The notes beneath the pieces were generated by a model, which was given only the letters and a program-made list of their open reading frames with translations, was not told where the DNA came from and searched no databases. A stretch of 64,000 nucleotides of DNA from Actinomyces sp. UMB0138 (GTDB lineage: Bacteria > Bacillota > Negativicutes > Veillonellales > Veillonellaceae): positions 173,932 through 237,931 of the forward strand of contig NZ_PKMC01000001.1 of assembly GCF_002849225.1 (NCBI RefSeq), read 5' to 3'. Position numbers and translations under genes: made by a program. Numbering within the stretch: the first letter of the stretch is position 1; each line of letters starts with the position of its first letter. Below are positions 8,936 through 16,436 of this stretch, piece by piece.

Positions 8936-9376
8936 ATGAAAATTCTTCTTCCCAATGATCAGCTCGCCGCGGTCACCGAACTGCTGGCTGGCATGTCGCT
9001 GAAGCCAGCCGCCTCACGTGCGCGTACCAAACTACTGCATCTGGTACGTGAAGCTTCTACGCGCTTCGGAGGCGACGAATACGAGCTAATCAGCCAATAC
9101 GCGACCCTCGACGATGCTGGCAAGCCCATCATCAATACCGATGGAACATTCAGTCTCGCAACCCCGGAAAAGGCGCAAGAATTTTTTGCCCTGCGCCAGG
9201 AATTATTCGATAGTGCTGCCGAGGTTTCCGGGCCCACATACGGCCGTCACCTAGCCGATATTAAAGCTCTGCTTGATGGTTACGAGGATGAACTATCGGG
9301 AGCAGCGGCGGAGGCCTTCGACGTGCTTTACGACGCCGTCGCTGACGCACTAGCCAAGGAGACTGACGATGAGTGA
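8936..9376 (+). CDS. DUF1617-like phage protein
   Basis: This 146-residue protein directly follows the tail-tip gene with a clear AAAGGA ribosome-binding site. It begins 'MKILLPNDQLAAVTELLAGMSLKPAASRARTKLL' and is helical and acidic, with 'ISQYATLDDAGKPIINTDGTF' in the middle. That pattern matches DUF1617-type proteins encoded between tail fibres and holins in Gram-positive phages. The function is unknown; a role in tail-fibre assembly is suggested only by position. Its end overlaps the start of the next small gene. Confidence 0.6.
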   Translation: MKILLPNDQLAAVTELLAGMSLKPAASRARTKLLHLVREASTRFGGDEYELISQYATLDDAGKPIINTDGTFSLATPEKAQEFFALRQELFDSAAEVSGPTYGRHLADIKALLDGYEDELSGAAAEAFDVLYDAVADALAKETDDE

Positions 9377-9536
9377 AGAACCGATTGTTTCTATTCCATC
9401 TGATCCCACACCAGCACCACCAGCACAACCTACCGACGAGAAATCAGGCGAGACGGCCTGCCCGCGTGAAGCGCACCTCGATCTAAGAATGCCGATTTTA
9501 GAAGTGCTTACCAACCCCAACCTGCCAGACCTATAA
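9369..9536 (+). CDS. Small proline-rich phage protein
   Basis: A 55-residue frame starts with ATG overlapping the 3' end of the previous gene and ends at TAA 9,534-9,536. The product begins 'MSEEPIVSIPSDPTPAPPAQP' and ends 'MPILEVLTNPNLPDL'. Small proteins of this kind are common between tail fibres and lysis genes, but no family is recognised. The overlap with the upstream gene and the terminator directly downstream support it as the last gene of the tail operon. Confidence 0.5.
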   Translation: MSEEPIVSIPSDPTPAPPAQPTDEKSGETACPREAHLDLRMPILEVLTNPNLPDL

Positions 9537-9566
9537 CCTCAAAGGTTATAGTCTCCAGCTACTTAC

Positions 9567-9627
9567 GCCTGCCAGTTTTGGTGGGCATTTTTATGCGCCC
9601 TACACCCTGTGTCGGGCGTTTTTCTTT
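9567..9627 (+). terminator. Two tandem hairpins ending the tail operon
   Basis: A first hairpin (GCCTGCCA at 9,567-9,574 with TGGTGGGC at 9,579-9,586) is followed by five T. A second (CGCCC at 9,596-9,600 with GGGCG at 9,614-9,618, extended inward by ACAC/GTGT) is followed by TTTTTCTTT. Together they look like a double intrinsic terminator between the structural and lysis genes. Confidence 0.7.
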
Positions 9628-9651
9628 GTCTTTTGAAAGGAACCACTCGAC

Positions 9652-10221
9652 ATGTCCATTAAATCTATCTGGGTCACTATCCAAGGCGTCATCACCGCTA
9701 TGGGTGCTTGGCTGGGAGCCTTCCTTGGCGGAACTGACTCCCTGCTATACGCGATAGTCGCATTCACTGTTATCGACTATCTAACCGGCGTGCTCGCCGC
9801 TATCAACGCCCACAAACTATCGAGCTCGGTAGGGTTTCGCGGTATCGCCCGCAAAATCCTAATCTTCACCCTCATCGGCCTCGCCCACTTATTGGACGTG
9901 CATGTTCTTGGCACCCCCGGAGTCTTGAGAACTGCGACGATTTTCTTCTACCTATCCAACGAAGGCATCTCCGTCCTCGAAAACGCAGGGCTGCTAGGTC
10001 TGCCGATCCCGGGCGGTTTGCGCCAGGCTTTGGACGTGATCAAGCAACGCGGCGAGACTCAGCCAGAGGAAAAAACTACTGGTGTTGCTGACAGTAAGTC
10101 TACTGATCCGGCAGGTAGCGCGACTCGCGTGAACTATCCGGTACCCACACCCCGCACCGACACCACCAAGCCAAATTACCAACCGCGTCGTGCCGAATCA
10201 GACGAGCTGGAGCATTCGTGA
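9652..10221 (+). CDS. Phage holin (toxin secretion/phage lysis holin family)
   Basis: The 189-residue protein has three or four membrane segments in residues 8-125, including 'GAWLGAFLGGTDSLLYAIVAFTVIDYLTGVLAAI' split over two helices, and the family signature 'DYLTGVLAA...K.SS..GFRGI.RKI'. The C-terminal 55 residues are a hydrophilic, proline- and charge-rich tail in the cytoplasm. Holins of this family form the lesions that let the endolysin reach the wall. AAAGGA precedes the ATG. Its stop overlaps the GTG start of another small membrane protein. Confidence 0.9.
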   Translation: MSIKSIWVTIQGVITAMGAWLGAFLGGTDSLLYAIVAFTVIDYLTGVLAAINAHKLSSSVGFRGIARKILIFTLIGLAHLLDVHVLGTPGVLRTATIFFYLSNEGISVLENAGLLGLPIPGGLRQALDVIKQRGETQPEEKTTGVADSKSTDPAGSATRVNYPVPTPRTDTTKPNYQPRRAESDELEHS

Positions 10222-10376
10222 AACCCCGGCTGACTGCATTCGTCAAAGCGCTCATTCTTATCTGTGTATTAGCGCTTTTTATTGCTGGGGTGTGGCTGCT
10301 ACTTGGCCTCATCTTCTCTTGGATGTTGGCTCCGTTGATCTATCTGCTGGCACTCATCATTTACACAATTCCCTAA
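10218..10376 (+). CDS. Small two-helix membrane protein, second holin-like or pinholin/antiholin candidate
   Basis: A GTG at 10,218 overlaps the holin stop (GTGA) and opens a 52-residue frame ending at TAA 10,374-10,376. After 'KPRLTAFVK' nearly all residues are hydrophobic: 'ALILICVLALFIAGVWLLL', then 'IFSWMLAPLIYLLALIIYTI'. Two membrane helices with a basic N-terminus fit small holin partners found next to holin_4_1 genes. The assignment is by topology and position only. Confidence 0.65.
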   Translation: MKPRLTAFVKALILICVLALFIAGVWLLLGLIFSWMLAPLIYLLALIIYTIP

Positions 10377-10402
10377 ACAACAGAAAACTGGAGGAACCCC
10401 TT

Positions 10403-11215
10403 ATGAAGAATTGGAACACCTTAGATGCTGACATCAACCTGCTACTCGACAAGCACTACTCGAAAGGCCGCCAAGGCCGCCAGATCGACAAGATCATCTT
10501 GCACCACAACGCCGGAAACCTCTCTGTGCGTGGCTGCTTCGACACCTGGCAAACCCGCCAAGCCAGCGCACACTACCAGGTAGAAAGTACCGGCATTATT
10601 GGGCAGCTCGTGTGGGATGGTGATACTGCCTGGCACGCTGGCAATTGGGACGCCAACCTCACCAGCATCGGTATCGAACACGCAGACGCCTCCAATAGCC
10701 CGTGGCGGATATCAGACGTGTGTTTAGAAAACGGTGCACACTTGGTCGCAGCACTCTGCGTCTACTACAAGCTCGGGCGACCCGAATGGGGTAAGAACAT
10801 CTTCGGGCACAGTCATTTCAGCCCGACCGAGTGCCCAGCATCCATCGCCGGTTCTCAGCGAACAGCCTACATGGCACGAGCTGGGTACTGGTATGACCAA
10901 ATGACCGGAAACAAGCCCGTAGCGATACCAACTCCTGCGGCTACTGCACAGAACATTGACGCATTGGCTGATGCGGTGATTCGAGGTGAATATGGTAACG
11001 GGGATACTCGCCGTGCTCGCCTCGGTGGTTTATATGACGCTGTCCAGCGCAGGGTGAATGAAAAGCTAGGTGCAGGATCTAGCTTTGGCCTGAATATTGA
11101 TGCTCTGGCTGACGCAGTGATCCGTGGCGAATACGGCAACGGCGACGAGCGCCGTCGCAGACTCGGCAGTCTCTACGATGCTGTTCAGGCCCGTGTGAAC
11201 CAGAAACTCAGCTAA
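10403..11215 (+). CDS. Endolysin: N-acetylmuramoyl-L-alanine amidase with two CW_7 repeats
   Basis: The enzyme cleaves the amide bond between muramic acid and the stem peptide to release progeny. Residues 25-165 are an Amidase_2 domain with 'KIILHHNAG' (first zinc histidine), 'HWDGDTAWHAGN'-type core and 'GHSHFSPTECPA' (second histidine and cysteine ligands). Two nearly identical C-terminal repeats start near residues 183 and 231, each with 'IDALADAVIRGEYGNGD', 'RLG' and 'LYDAVQ', as in the Cpl-7 wall-binding repeat. The ATG at 10,403 is chosen because GGAGG lies nine bases upstream; an in-frame start further upstream would overlap the small membrane protein. Length is 270 residues. Confidence 0.93.
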   Translation: MKNWNTLDADINLLLDKHYSKGRQGRQIDKIILHHNAGNLSVRGCFDTWQTRQASAHYQVESTGIIGQLVWDGDTAWHAGNWDANLTSIGIEHADASNSPWRISDVCLENGAHLVAALCVYYKLGRPEWGKNIFGHSHFSPTECPASIAGSQRTAYMARAGYWYDQMTGNKPVAIPTPAATAQNIDALADAVIRGEYGNGDTRRARLGGLYDAVQRRVNEKLGAGSSFGLNIDALADAVIRGEYGNGDERRRRLGSLYDAVQARVNQKLS

Positions 11216-11238
11216 CAGCATCTGCGATTTTTCCTTTT

Positions 11239-11287
11239 GGCCCCGCTGCCGTCTCCCTGTTTGGGAGGTGGTGGCGGGGCCTTTTTT
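11239..11287 (+). terminator. Strong intrinsic terminator after the endolysin
   Basis: GGCCCCGC (11,239-11,246) pairs with GCGGGGCC (11,274-11,281), with an inner CTCCC/GGGAG stem, and is followed by TTTTTTG. It closes the lysis operon. Confidence 0.9.
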
Positions 11288-11357
11288 GTTTTATGGCTGA
11301 CTTGGATTTAACAGATGCTCCTTGGTCGGCAGTTGGTTGAGAGGATGGTGAGTTTCT

Positions 11358-11732
11358 TTGAACCAACTAGACCAACTACGCATCACTAATCTGCGCGCCA
11401 ACGGGTGGGGGTATAAGAAGATCGCAGACTTCTGTGGCATGTCTCGCGACCAGGTGCGCGCCTACTGCACCAAACACAACCTGTCGGCTGAGGGTGAGAC
11501 TCAGGAGCGGGTGTGCGGATGGTGTGGACGAGAACTAACGAGTGTTGATCCTCGTGCGAGATTCTGTAGTAGCGCGTGTCGGCATCAATCCTGGAGGGCA
11601 GGCCTACACCGTCCGAAAACTTGCCAAGCCTGCGGGCAAACTTTCAACGCTGTTGATAAGCCTGGTCAGCAGTATTGCTCGCACGCTTGCTATGTACGTT
11701 CACGTTTTGGCACCAGAGGCGGACGCAAATGA
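11358..11732 (+). CDS. HTH and double zinc-ribbon protein of the integration module
   Basis: The 124-residue protein starts at TTG with AGAGGA twelve bases upstream. Residues 1-42 form a helix-turn-helix of sigma-70 region 4 type ('LRANGWGYKKIADFCGMSRDQVRAYC'). Two treble-clef-like zinc sites follow: C-x2-C...C-x3-C around 'CGWCGREL...RFCSSAC', and again around 'CQACGQTF...QYCSHAC'. Similar proteins sit beside large serine recombinases in Gram-positive mobile elements and may act as regulators or directionality factors; that role is inferred. Its stop overlaps the next ATG. Confidence 0.7.
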   Translation: MNQLDQLRITNLRANGWGYKKIADFCGMSRDQVRAYCTKHNLSAEGETQERVCGWCGRELTSVDPRARFCSSACRHQSWRAGLHRPKTCQACGQTFNAVDKPGQQYCSHACYVRSRFGTRGGRK

Positions 11733-11938
11733 CCCCGCCCGCTGCTTTTGTTGATCAGTTGGCAGACGGCGCGGTATTTACTCGTGAGCTCGGGTTTATC
11801 CAGGATGTCGACATGCTTGCCGCCCTTGCGACGAGCGGGGTGATTACTGCTAGCGAGCACGAGGCTTTCTACACCCGGTTGGCGGAGATGTGCAGGCCGG
11901 TTTATCAGCGGCGAAAATTATCGGTTTTGACTGGATAA
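11729..11938 (+). CDS. Small SHOCT-like protein upstream of the recombinases
   Basis: The ATG at 11,729 overlaps the stop of the HTH gene and gives 69 residues. The core 'DMLAALATSGVITASEHEAFYTRLAEMCRPVY' resembles SHOCT-type helical hairpins, in which a short helix is followed by 'G.It..E...'. Genes of this size lie between HTH/zinc proteins and serine recombinases in related elements. The function is unknown; its constant position suggests a part in excision or integration control. Confidence 0.55.
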   Translation: MTPPAAFVDQLADGAVFTRELGFIQDVDMLAALATSGVITASEHEAFYTRLAEMCRPVYQRRKLSVLTG

Positions 11939-11999
11939 ATGGCGCGTTTAGAGCGTGTATAGACACAAGCACTAGTCAGCTTATAAGTGAGGAGGGACA

Positions 12000-13241
12000 G
12001 TGACGAAGATCGAGCAGGTAACACCGGTAAGGCCGGTCAGAGTGAAGCTCGTGAATGTCGCGGCATACACTCGGGTTTCCACAGCTAGTGAGCGGCAACT
12101 ATCCTCTATCGCTACCCAGGTGTCTTATTATTCGCGTCTCATTCAGTCCACTCCCGGCTGGACCTACGCTGGCGTGTTCACCGATGAGGGAATCACCGGC
12201 ACTAAAACCAGCGGCCGTCAAGGCTTGAGTGATCTGATGAACCTAGCCAGGAATGGCGGGGTGGATATTGTTTTGTGCAAGTCGATCTCCAGGCTCGCCC
12301 GCAACACTGTCGATCTGCTGCGTATCGTGCGCGAACTAAAAAACTTGGGTGTTTCCATCCGGTTCGAGCGTGAACATATCGACACTGCCAGCGCTGATGG
12401 CGAGCTACTGTTGACGCTGCTGGCATCGTTCGCCCAAGAAGAATCCGCCTCACTGTCAGCGAATGTGAAGTGGGCTATCAGGCAAGGCTTCAAACAAGGC
12501 AAAACGAACTCATTCGTGCTCTACGGCTACCGCTGGGACGGACAACGCTTCCATATCCACGAGCGTGAGGCCGAAGCCATCCGGCGCATCTATACCGGCT
12601 TCCTAGCAGGGACGTCACCTGAGAAAATCGTGGACCAACTCAATGCTGAAGGGTTCCGTTCCCTAACAGGTAAGCCTCTGGAGCCGAATCTTGCCCGCCG
12701 CATCCTCAAAAACGAACGCTACACCGGCAACCAGATGCTACAAAAAACCTTCATCCCACAAATCGGCACCAACCGGGAAGTAAAGAACACTGGCGAGTTG
12801 GAGCGCTACTGGGTTGAAGACAGCCACCCGGCCATCATCGATATGGAAACCTTTCAACAAGTGCAAGCAGAGTTAGCGCGTCGCCGCAGGCTTGGTCTTG
12901 CTGCCACGCCGTCGCTTACCACGGGCTGTTTTACTTCCAGGATCAAGTGTGCGTCGTGTGGCAAAAATTATCAGCGTAAAACCCGCTACCGAAAGGCTGG
13001 TGCTTACAAGATTTGGCGTTGCTGGGGAGCCTGCCTCGGGAAAGGTAATACTTGCGGGCCAGACCTCAAAGAAACCCACCTTAAACAAGCAGTCATCAAG
13101 ATCCTCGCGCTGGCTAAGTGGGATGAGGAAGAAATCATGTCCCGCCTATCTTGTATCACCGTCACAAAAGACAAGCTGACACTCACCCACGACAATCACC
13201 GCCAGACAGTCATTGCGCTGGCCCGACTGGACGGAGAATAA
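12000..13241 (+). CDS. Large serine recombinase 1
   Basis: The 413-residue protein starts at GTG 12,000 behind a strong AGGAGGG. Residues 18-165 are the resolvase/invertase catalytic domain, with the nucleophile in 'AAYTRVST' (Ser27), 'VFTDEGITGTKTSGRQG' and 'KSISRLARNTVDLL'. Residues about 185-300 are the recombinase DNA-binding domain ('EKIVDQLNAEGFRSLTGKPL', 'ILKNERYTGNQMLQKTF'). A zinc ribbon (CASCG...CWGAC...TC) is near residues 320-352. It lacks the long coiled coil of its neighbour and is short for the family. It would recombine attP and attB to insert or excise the prophage, perhaps only together with the second recombinase. Confidence 0.93.
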   Translation: MTKIEQVTPVRPVRVKLVNVAAYTRVSTASERQLSSIATQVSYYSRLIQSTPGWTYAGVFTDEGITGTKTSGRQGLSDLMNLARNGGVDIVLCKSISRLARNTVDLLRIVRELKNLGVSIRFEREHIDTASADGELLLTLLASFAQEESASLSANVKWAIRQGFKQGKTNSFVLYGYRWDGQRFHIHEREAEAIRRIYTGFLAGTSPEKIVDQLNAEGFRSLTGKPLEPNLARRILKNERYTGNQMLQKTFIPQIGTNREVKNTGELERYWVEDSHPAIIDMETFQQVQAELARRRRLGLAATPSLTTGCFTSRIKCASCGKNYQRKTRYRKAGAYKIWRCWGACLGKGNTCGPDLKETHLKQAVIKILALAKWDEEEIMSRLSCITVTKDKLTLTHDNHRQTVIALARLDGE

Positions 13242-13243
13242 CA

Positions 13244-14809
13244 GTGGCTACGATTACCGCAATACCAGCAACCAAGACACGCATCCATGACAGCGCGCTT
13301 TCAGGTTTTAGCCCCAAGCGTCGGGTGGCGGCCTACGCAAGGGTGTCCACCGATATGGAAGAACAAGCTAGCAGCTATCAGACCCAAATCGACTACTACA
13401 CCACCTACATCCAATCGCGTGCTGATTGGGTGTTTGCTGGCATGTATGCCGACGAAGGCATTAGCGGTACTTCCACCAAACACCGTGAAGGTTTCCAGTC
13501 CATGATCGCCGACGCGTTGGCTGGCAAAATCGACCTGATCCTCACCAAGTCTGTGTCACGGTTTGCCCGTAACACTGTCGACTCGCTGACCACCGTGCGC
13601 CAGCTAAAAGAAGCCGGTGTAGAGGTGTATTTCGAGAAAGAAAACATTTGGACCTTGGATTCTAAAGGCGAACTACTCATCACCATCATGTCCAGCCTCG
13701 CCCAGGAAGAATCCCGCTCCATCAGCGAGAACGTCACCTGGGGACACCGCAAACGCTTTCAAAACGGAAAAGTCATGGTGCCATACTCCTCACTACTGGG
13801 ATACAAGAAAGGCACCGAAGGTAACCTAGCTATTGATGAGACCCAAGCTCCGACCGTGCGTTTGATCTACCAGCTGTTTCTAGACGGCTCGTCGATTACC
13901 GAGATCCGTGCCGAGCTACAGCGTCGCGGTATTTTGACTCCGCGAGGTAAAACCAACTGGTCCACCTCAACCGTGCGCTCGATCTTGTCCAACGAGAAAT
14001 ACAAAGGCGACGCTTTGCTTCAGAAGACGTTCACCGCTGACTTTCTAACCAAACGCATTGAAGTCAATGAAGGTGAAGTCCCGCAGTATTACGTCACCGG
14101 CAATCACGAGCCGATCATTGACCCAGCCGTGTGGGACCAGGTCCAATACGAACTCGCCACCCGCCACGCCACCAACACCGCCAAAATCGGACTATTCGCC
14201 AGCCGCCTAAAATGCGCAGATTGCGGATCCTGGTACGGACGCAAAACCTGGGCATCAAACACTAAATACAAACACACCATCTGGAGATGCAACCAAAAAT
14301 ACGATCACGCCCAGCCATGCCAGACCACCACCTTGCGTGACGAACAAATCCAGACTGCGTTCCTCGCCGCGCTAAACCAGCTGGCTGAACAATATCGCGG
14401 ACAAAGCCACCTACTTGAGGTTATCGAGGCCATGTTCAACACCGACCAACTTGAGGCAGAATCTGCGAGATTAGACAAGAAGATTCGTGCTCTTGCCAGC
14501 GAGATTGAAGCATTGGTTGCAGAAAATCAGCGGGTAGCGCAAGACCAAGACCAATACCTCGCCAAATACACCCAGTTAGAAGCTAAATACCAGAAAACGC
14601 TAGGGCACAAACAAGCCATTGATGCCGACATCGCAGCCAAACAGGCCAAAGCCACCGCGATCAAAACCGCCTACACCCAGCTAGCCGACAAACCCATCGA
14701 GCACTTCCAGTCCGGTCAATGGAACGCCCTGATCGACCACGCCATCATCAGCGCAAACCAGATCCGGTTCATTTTCAGAACCGGGAAAGAAATCAACGTC
14801 AATCTCTAA
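13244..14809 (+). CDS. Large serine recombinase 2
   Basis: The GTG at 13,244, two bases after the stop of recombinase 1 and preceded by GGAG, gives 521 residues. The catalytic domain carries 'AAYARVSTDMEEQ' (Ser35), 'YADEGISGTSTKHREGF' and 'KSVSRFARNTVDSL'. The recombinase domain has 'ITEIRAELQRRGILTPRGK' and 'ILSNEKYKGDALLQKTF'. A zinc ribbon (CADCG...RCN...PC) sits near residue 325-360. A coiled coil (about 400-475, 'AESARLDKKIRALASEIEALVAEN') would mediate synapsis and direction control. This is the usual full-length large serine integrase architecture; it is probably the main integrase. The two proteins are similar but clearly diverged, so this is not a recent duplication. Confidence 0.94.
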   Translation: MATITAIPATKTRIHDSALSGFSPKRRVAAYARVSTDMEEQASSYQTQIDYYTTYIQSRADWVFAGMYADEGISGTSTKHREGFQSMIADALAGKIDLILTKSVSRFARNTVDSLTTVRQLKEAGVEVYFEKENIWTLDSKGELLITIMSSLAQEESRSISENVTWGHRKRFQNGKVMVPYSSLLGYKKGTEGNLAIDETQAPTVRLIYQLFLDGSSITEIRAELQRRGILTPRGKTNWSTSTVRSILSNEKYKGDALLQKTFTADFLTKRIEVNEGEVPQYYVTGNHEPIIDPAVWDQVQYELATRHATNTAKIGLFASRLKCADCGSWYGRKTWASNTKYKHTIWRCNQKYDHAQPCQTTTLRDEQIQTAFLAALNQLAEQYRGQSHLLEVIEAMFNTDQLEAESARLDKKIRALASEIEALVAENQRVAQDQDQYLAKYTQLEAKYQKTLGHKQAIDADIAAKQAKATAIKTAYTQLADKPIEHFQSGQWNALIDHAIISANQIRFIFRTGKEINVNL

Positions 14810-14897
14810 TCCCACGCCCTAACCACGGATAGAGCGCCAGAGTCGAACCGCCACCACTTACCCACCGTCAACTCCGGGTCAGATAGGCACATTTTTC

Positions 14898-14994
14898 ATC
14901 TCCGTTAGCGAGTTAAACCCTGAAATCCTACCTGAAAAGGGAAAACACGATAGTAGGTGACACATAAGGGCACTTCTCTGACTTGACGTCCTAG
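14898..14994. repeat. Left copy of a diverged non-coding direct repeat
   Basis: The stretch reading CCGTTAGCGAGTTAAACC, then GGGAAAACACGATAGTAGGT, then AAGGGCACTT and GACGTC recurs in the same order at 18,132-18,290 with scattered changes. The two copies flank the PadR/ABC operon. No gene is seen between 14,810 and 15,069. Just left of this copy, CAGAGTCGAACCG at 14,840-14,852 resembles the T-arm of the tRNA-Thr gene near the right copy, but the match is short. Confidence 0.65.
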
Positions 14995-15005
14995 CGAAAA
15001 AGTAG

Positions 15006-15033
15006 TTGCTCTCTTTTAGACACGCGGTAGTAT
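15006..15033 (+). promoter_or_regulatory. Possible promoter of the PadR/ABC operon
   Basis: TTGCTC (15,006-15,011) and TAGTAT (15,028-15,033) are 16 bases apart, a plausible sigma-70 type promoter just upstream of the padR-like gene. PadR proteins often repress their own operon, so an operator may overlap it. Confidence 0.4.
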
Positions 15034-15069
15034 GTTATGCAAGGAACATGGTTAAGCAAGGAGGGGCTG

Positions 15070-15396
15070 GTGTCTGAGTCACAGTTACGCAAGGGCGCTG
15101 TTGAACTGGTTGTCCTTGGATTGCTTTCGTCTCGTCCTTCTTACGGGGGGCAGCTTGTAGAGCGTTTTCGTGAGGAAGCGGGGTTGGAGATTTCGACGGG
15201 TACGCTATATCCGCTGCTTGCGCGGCTACGTAAATCAGGGTTGGTCGTTACGGCTTGGGAGGAGTCTCCGATAGGGCCGCCGAGGAAGATTTATAAGCTC
15301 GCAAAATCTGGGAAGAATCGCTTATTGCAGATGCGCCGTGAGTGGGAGGCGCTTGATTGTGCTGTGAAGCGAACAACGCAGAAAGGAATACAGTAA
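15070..15396 (+). CDS. PadR family transcriptional regulator
   Basis: The GTG at 15,070 is chosen over the ATG at 15,037 because AAGGAGGGG lies five bases before it. The 108-residue product is a PadR winged helix: 'LRKGAVELVVLGLLSSRPSYGGQLVERF', 'ISTGTLYPLLARLRKSGLV' (recognition helix and wing) and 'GPPRKIYKLAKSGKNRL'. PadR proteins repress nearby transporter genes and respond to small ligands. Its stop overlaps the ATG of the next gene, so it is the first gene of a five-gene operon ending in an ABC transporter. Confidence 0.9.
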   Translation: MSESQLRKGAVELVVLGLLSSRPSYGGQLVERFREEAGLEISTGTLYPLLARLRKSGLVVTAWEESPIGPPRKIYKLAKSGKNRLLQMRREWEALDCAVKRTTQKGIQ

Positions 15397-16091
15397 TGAA
15401 GTGGTTCGGTAAGGACGCAGAAGGGCAGGCGCGAGTTTTGGGGATACCTGTCTCCGGGCTATGGTTAGGGCGCTCTGATGCTGCGTTGGATGGTTTTGAA
15501 CCAGAGAATCCGCGCTTGTTCATTCCTCGAAAATACGGACTGGGTTGGGACATTAATCTGGGTGCTGTTGGTGTGAAGTTGGGGTTGATTCGCCCCGATG
15601 ATTCTCTCCCAGATTTGGCGCAGTACGTCCCGGCATCGTTGAAGCGAGGCGTACGGCTGGTCACTATTGCTGGTGGGGTTAGTGTCGTGGCATGTGCGTT
15701 GGCTTTGAGTCGCAAAAGCCAGGTTCCTGTGCGGTGGTCAACAACGGAGGCATCTCAAAAGTTTGCTTCAGGCAAGCTGCTTGCCCTGCCCCCGGTGGTA
15801 TTGACGGGTGTCGCAACGCTGGCACCACGGGTTTTGCGGCGTGATGAGCCAGAATCTGGTGAAGCGGCTCGTTTAGCCAGTCAAGCTGATTTGCTGGGTG
15901 TAGAAGCTATGTCTTTAGCCTGGCTGATAGCGATGTGCCGCGCCACTGATAAGTCCCCAATTAGCCGCTGGCTCACGGGAGCCTGCGTAATCCTGTGGCC
16001 CTTGGTTTCTGGTGGCACTGGACTTGCTTATGTGAAAACCGCGTTAGGGCAGTTAGAAGCCAAGCTGCATGAGTCAAAGGAGAACAGGTAA
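15396..16091 (+). CDS. Membrane protein with DUF5808-like segment
   Basis: The 231-residue product begins just before 'KWFGKDAEGQARVLG' and contains 'PRLFIPRKYGLGWDINLGAVGVKLG', which matches the 'lfvPkr.G.GwtlNf' core of DUF5808. That core often sits in membrane proteins coded with PadR regulators. Hydrophobic segments lie near residues 88-105 ('LVTIAGGVSVVACALAL'), 135-150 and 170-220. The function is unknown; the operon suggests an accessory to the ABC transporter. The ATG overlaps the padR stop. Confidence 0.65.
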   Translation: MKWFGKDAEGQARVLGIPVSGLWLGRSDAALDGFEPENPRLFIPRKYGLGWDINLGAVGVKLGLIRPDDSLPDLAQYVPASLKRGVRLVTIAGGVSVVACALALSRKSQVPVRWSTTEASQKFASGKLLALPPVVLTGVATLAPRVLRRDEPESGEAARLASQADLLGVEAMSLAWLIAMCRATDKSPISRWLTGACVILWPLVSGGTGLAYVKTALGQLEAKLHESKENR

Positions 16092-16430
16092 ATGGGGATT
16101 AATGGGGTAGATAAATTGCTGGAGTTACCCACGCCAGCATTCATCGGAGTTTGCGTACTTATTGGTGTGCATTTGGTGGCGATGGTATGGGCTTTGCTTC
16201 GTTTATCGCGCGATAAACGAAGCCAAATAGCTGGACTAAATCGCCTGGCTTGGCTTTGCGTGATTGTTTTTGGCCAAGCGATTGGTCCAATCACCTTTTT
16301 GGTGATGAATGCTCGCGAGCGTAAGCAGCTTAAGTTGCAGCGCGAGTACGAACAAGAATCCAGTCTTGAGCATCGTGAAGTTGATGTGACTTCCGTGGTG
16401 TCCAATCTCTATAAAGAGCAAAAGGAGTAG
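16092..16430 (+). CDS. Small membrane protein, PLDc_N-like
   Basis: The 112-residue protein has a first helix ('TPAFIGVCVLIGVHLVAMVWALLRL') and a second one in the motif 'LAWLCVIVFGQAIGPITFLVMNARER', which matches the phospholipase-D N-terminal-like two-helix domain (PLDc_N). Stand-alone copies of this domain (YxlE-like) are frequent in ABC-transporter operons. The C-terminal 40 residues are charged and cytoplasmic. AAAGGAG precedes the ATG and the gene follows its neighbour without a gap. Confidence 0.7.
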   Translation: MGINGVDKLLELPTPAFIGVCVLIGVHLVAMVWALLRLSRDKRSQIAGLNRLAWLCVIVFGQAIGPITFLVMNARERKQLKLQREYEQESSLEHREVDVTSVVSNLYKEQKE

Positions 16431-16436
16431 TTGAGT

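Larger units (their letters stand above)
1..14809. mobile_element. Prophage, right-hand part (tail, lysis and integration modules)
   Basis: A continuous run of siphovirus-type genes starts at the left window edge: head-tail connection, tail tube, tail chaperone, tape measure, tail tip, holin, endolysin and finally two large serine recombinases. The head and replication modules must lie to the left, outside the window. The recombinase genes mark the right end, so an attachment site is expected within a few hundred bases after 14,809. The 14-mer repeat common further right is absent here, which fits foreign DNA. No inactivating break was seen in any structural gene, so the element may be intact, but most of it cannot be judged from this window. 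Confidence 0.93.

Noticed and set aside
12000..14809. Recent tandem duplication of one recombinase gene
   Set aside because: The two proteins share motifs but differ throughout in sequence and domain length, so they are old paralogues or were acquired as a pair.
14831..14857. Remnant of a second tRNA-Thr 3' end left of the left repeat
   Set aside because: Only about 13 bases resemble the T-arm (two mismatches) and no acceptor stem can be folded; mentioned as a hint but not annotated as a gene.
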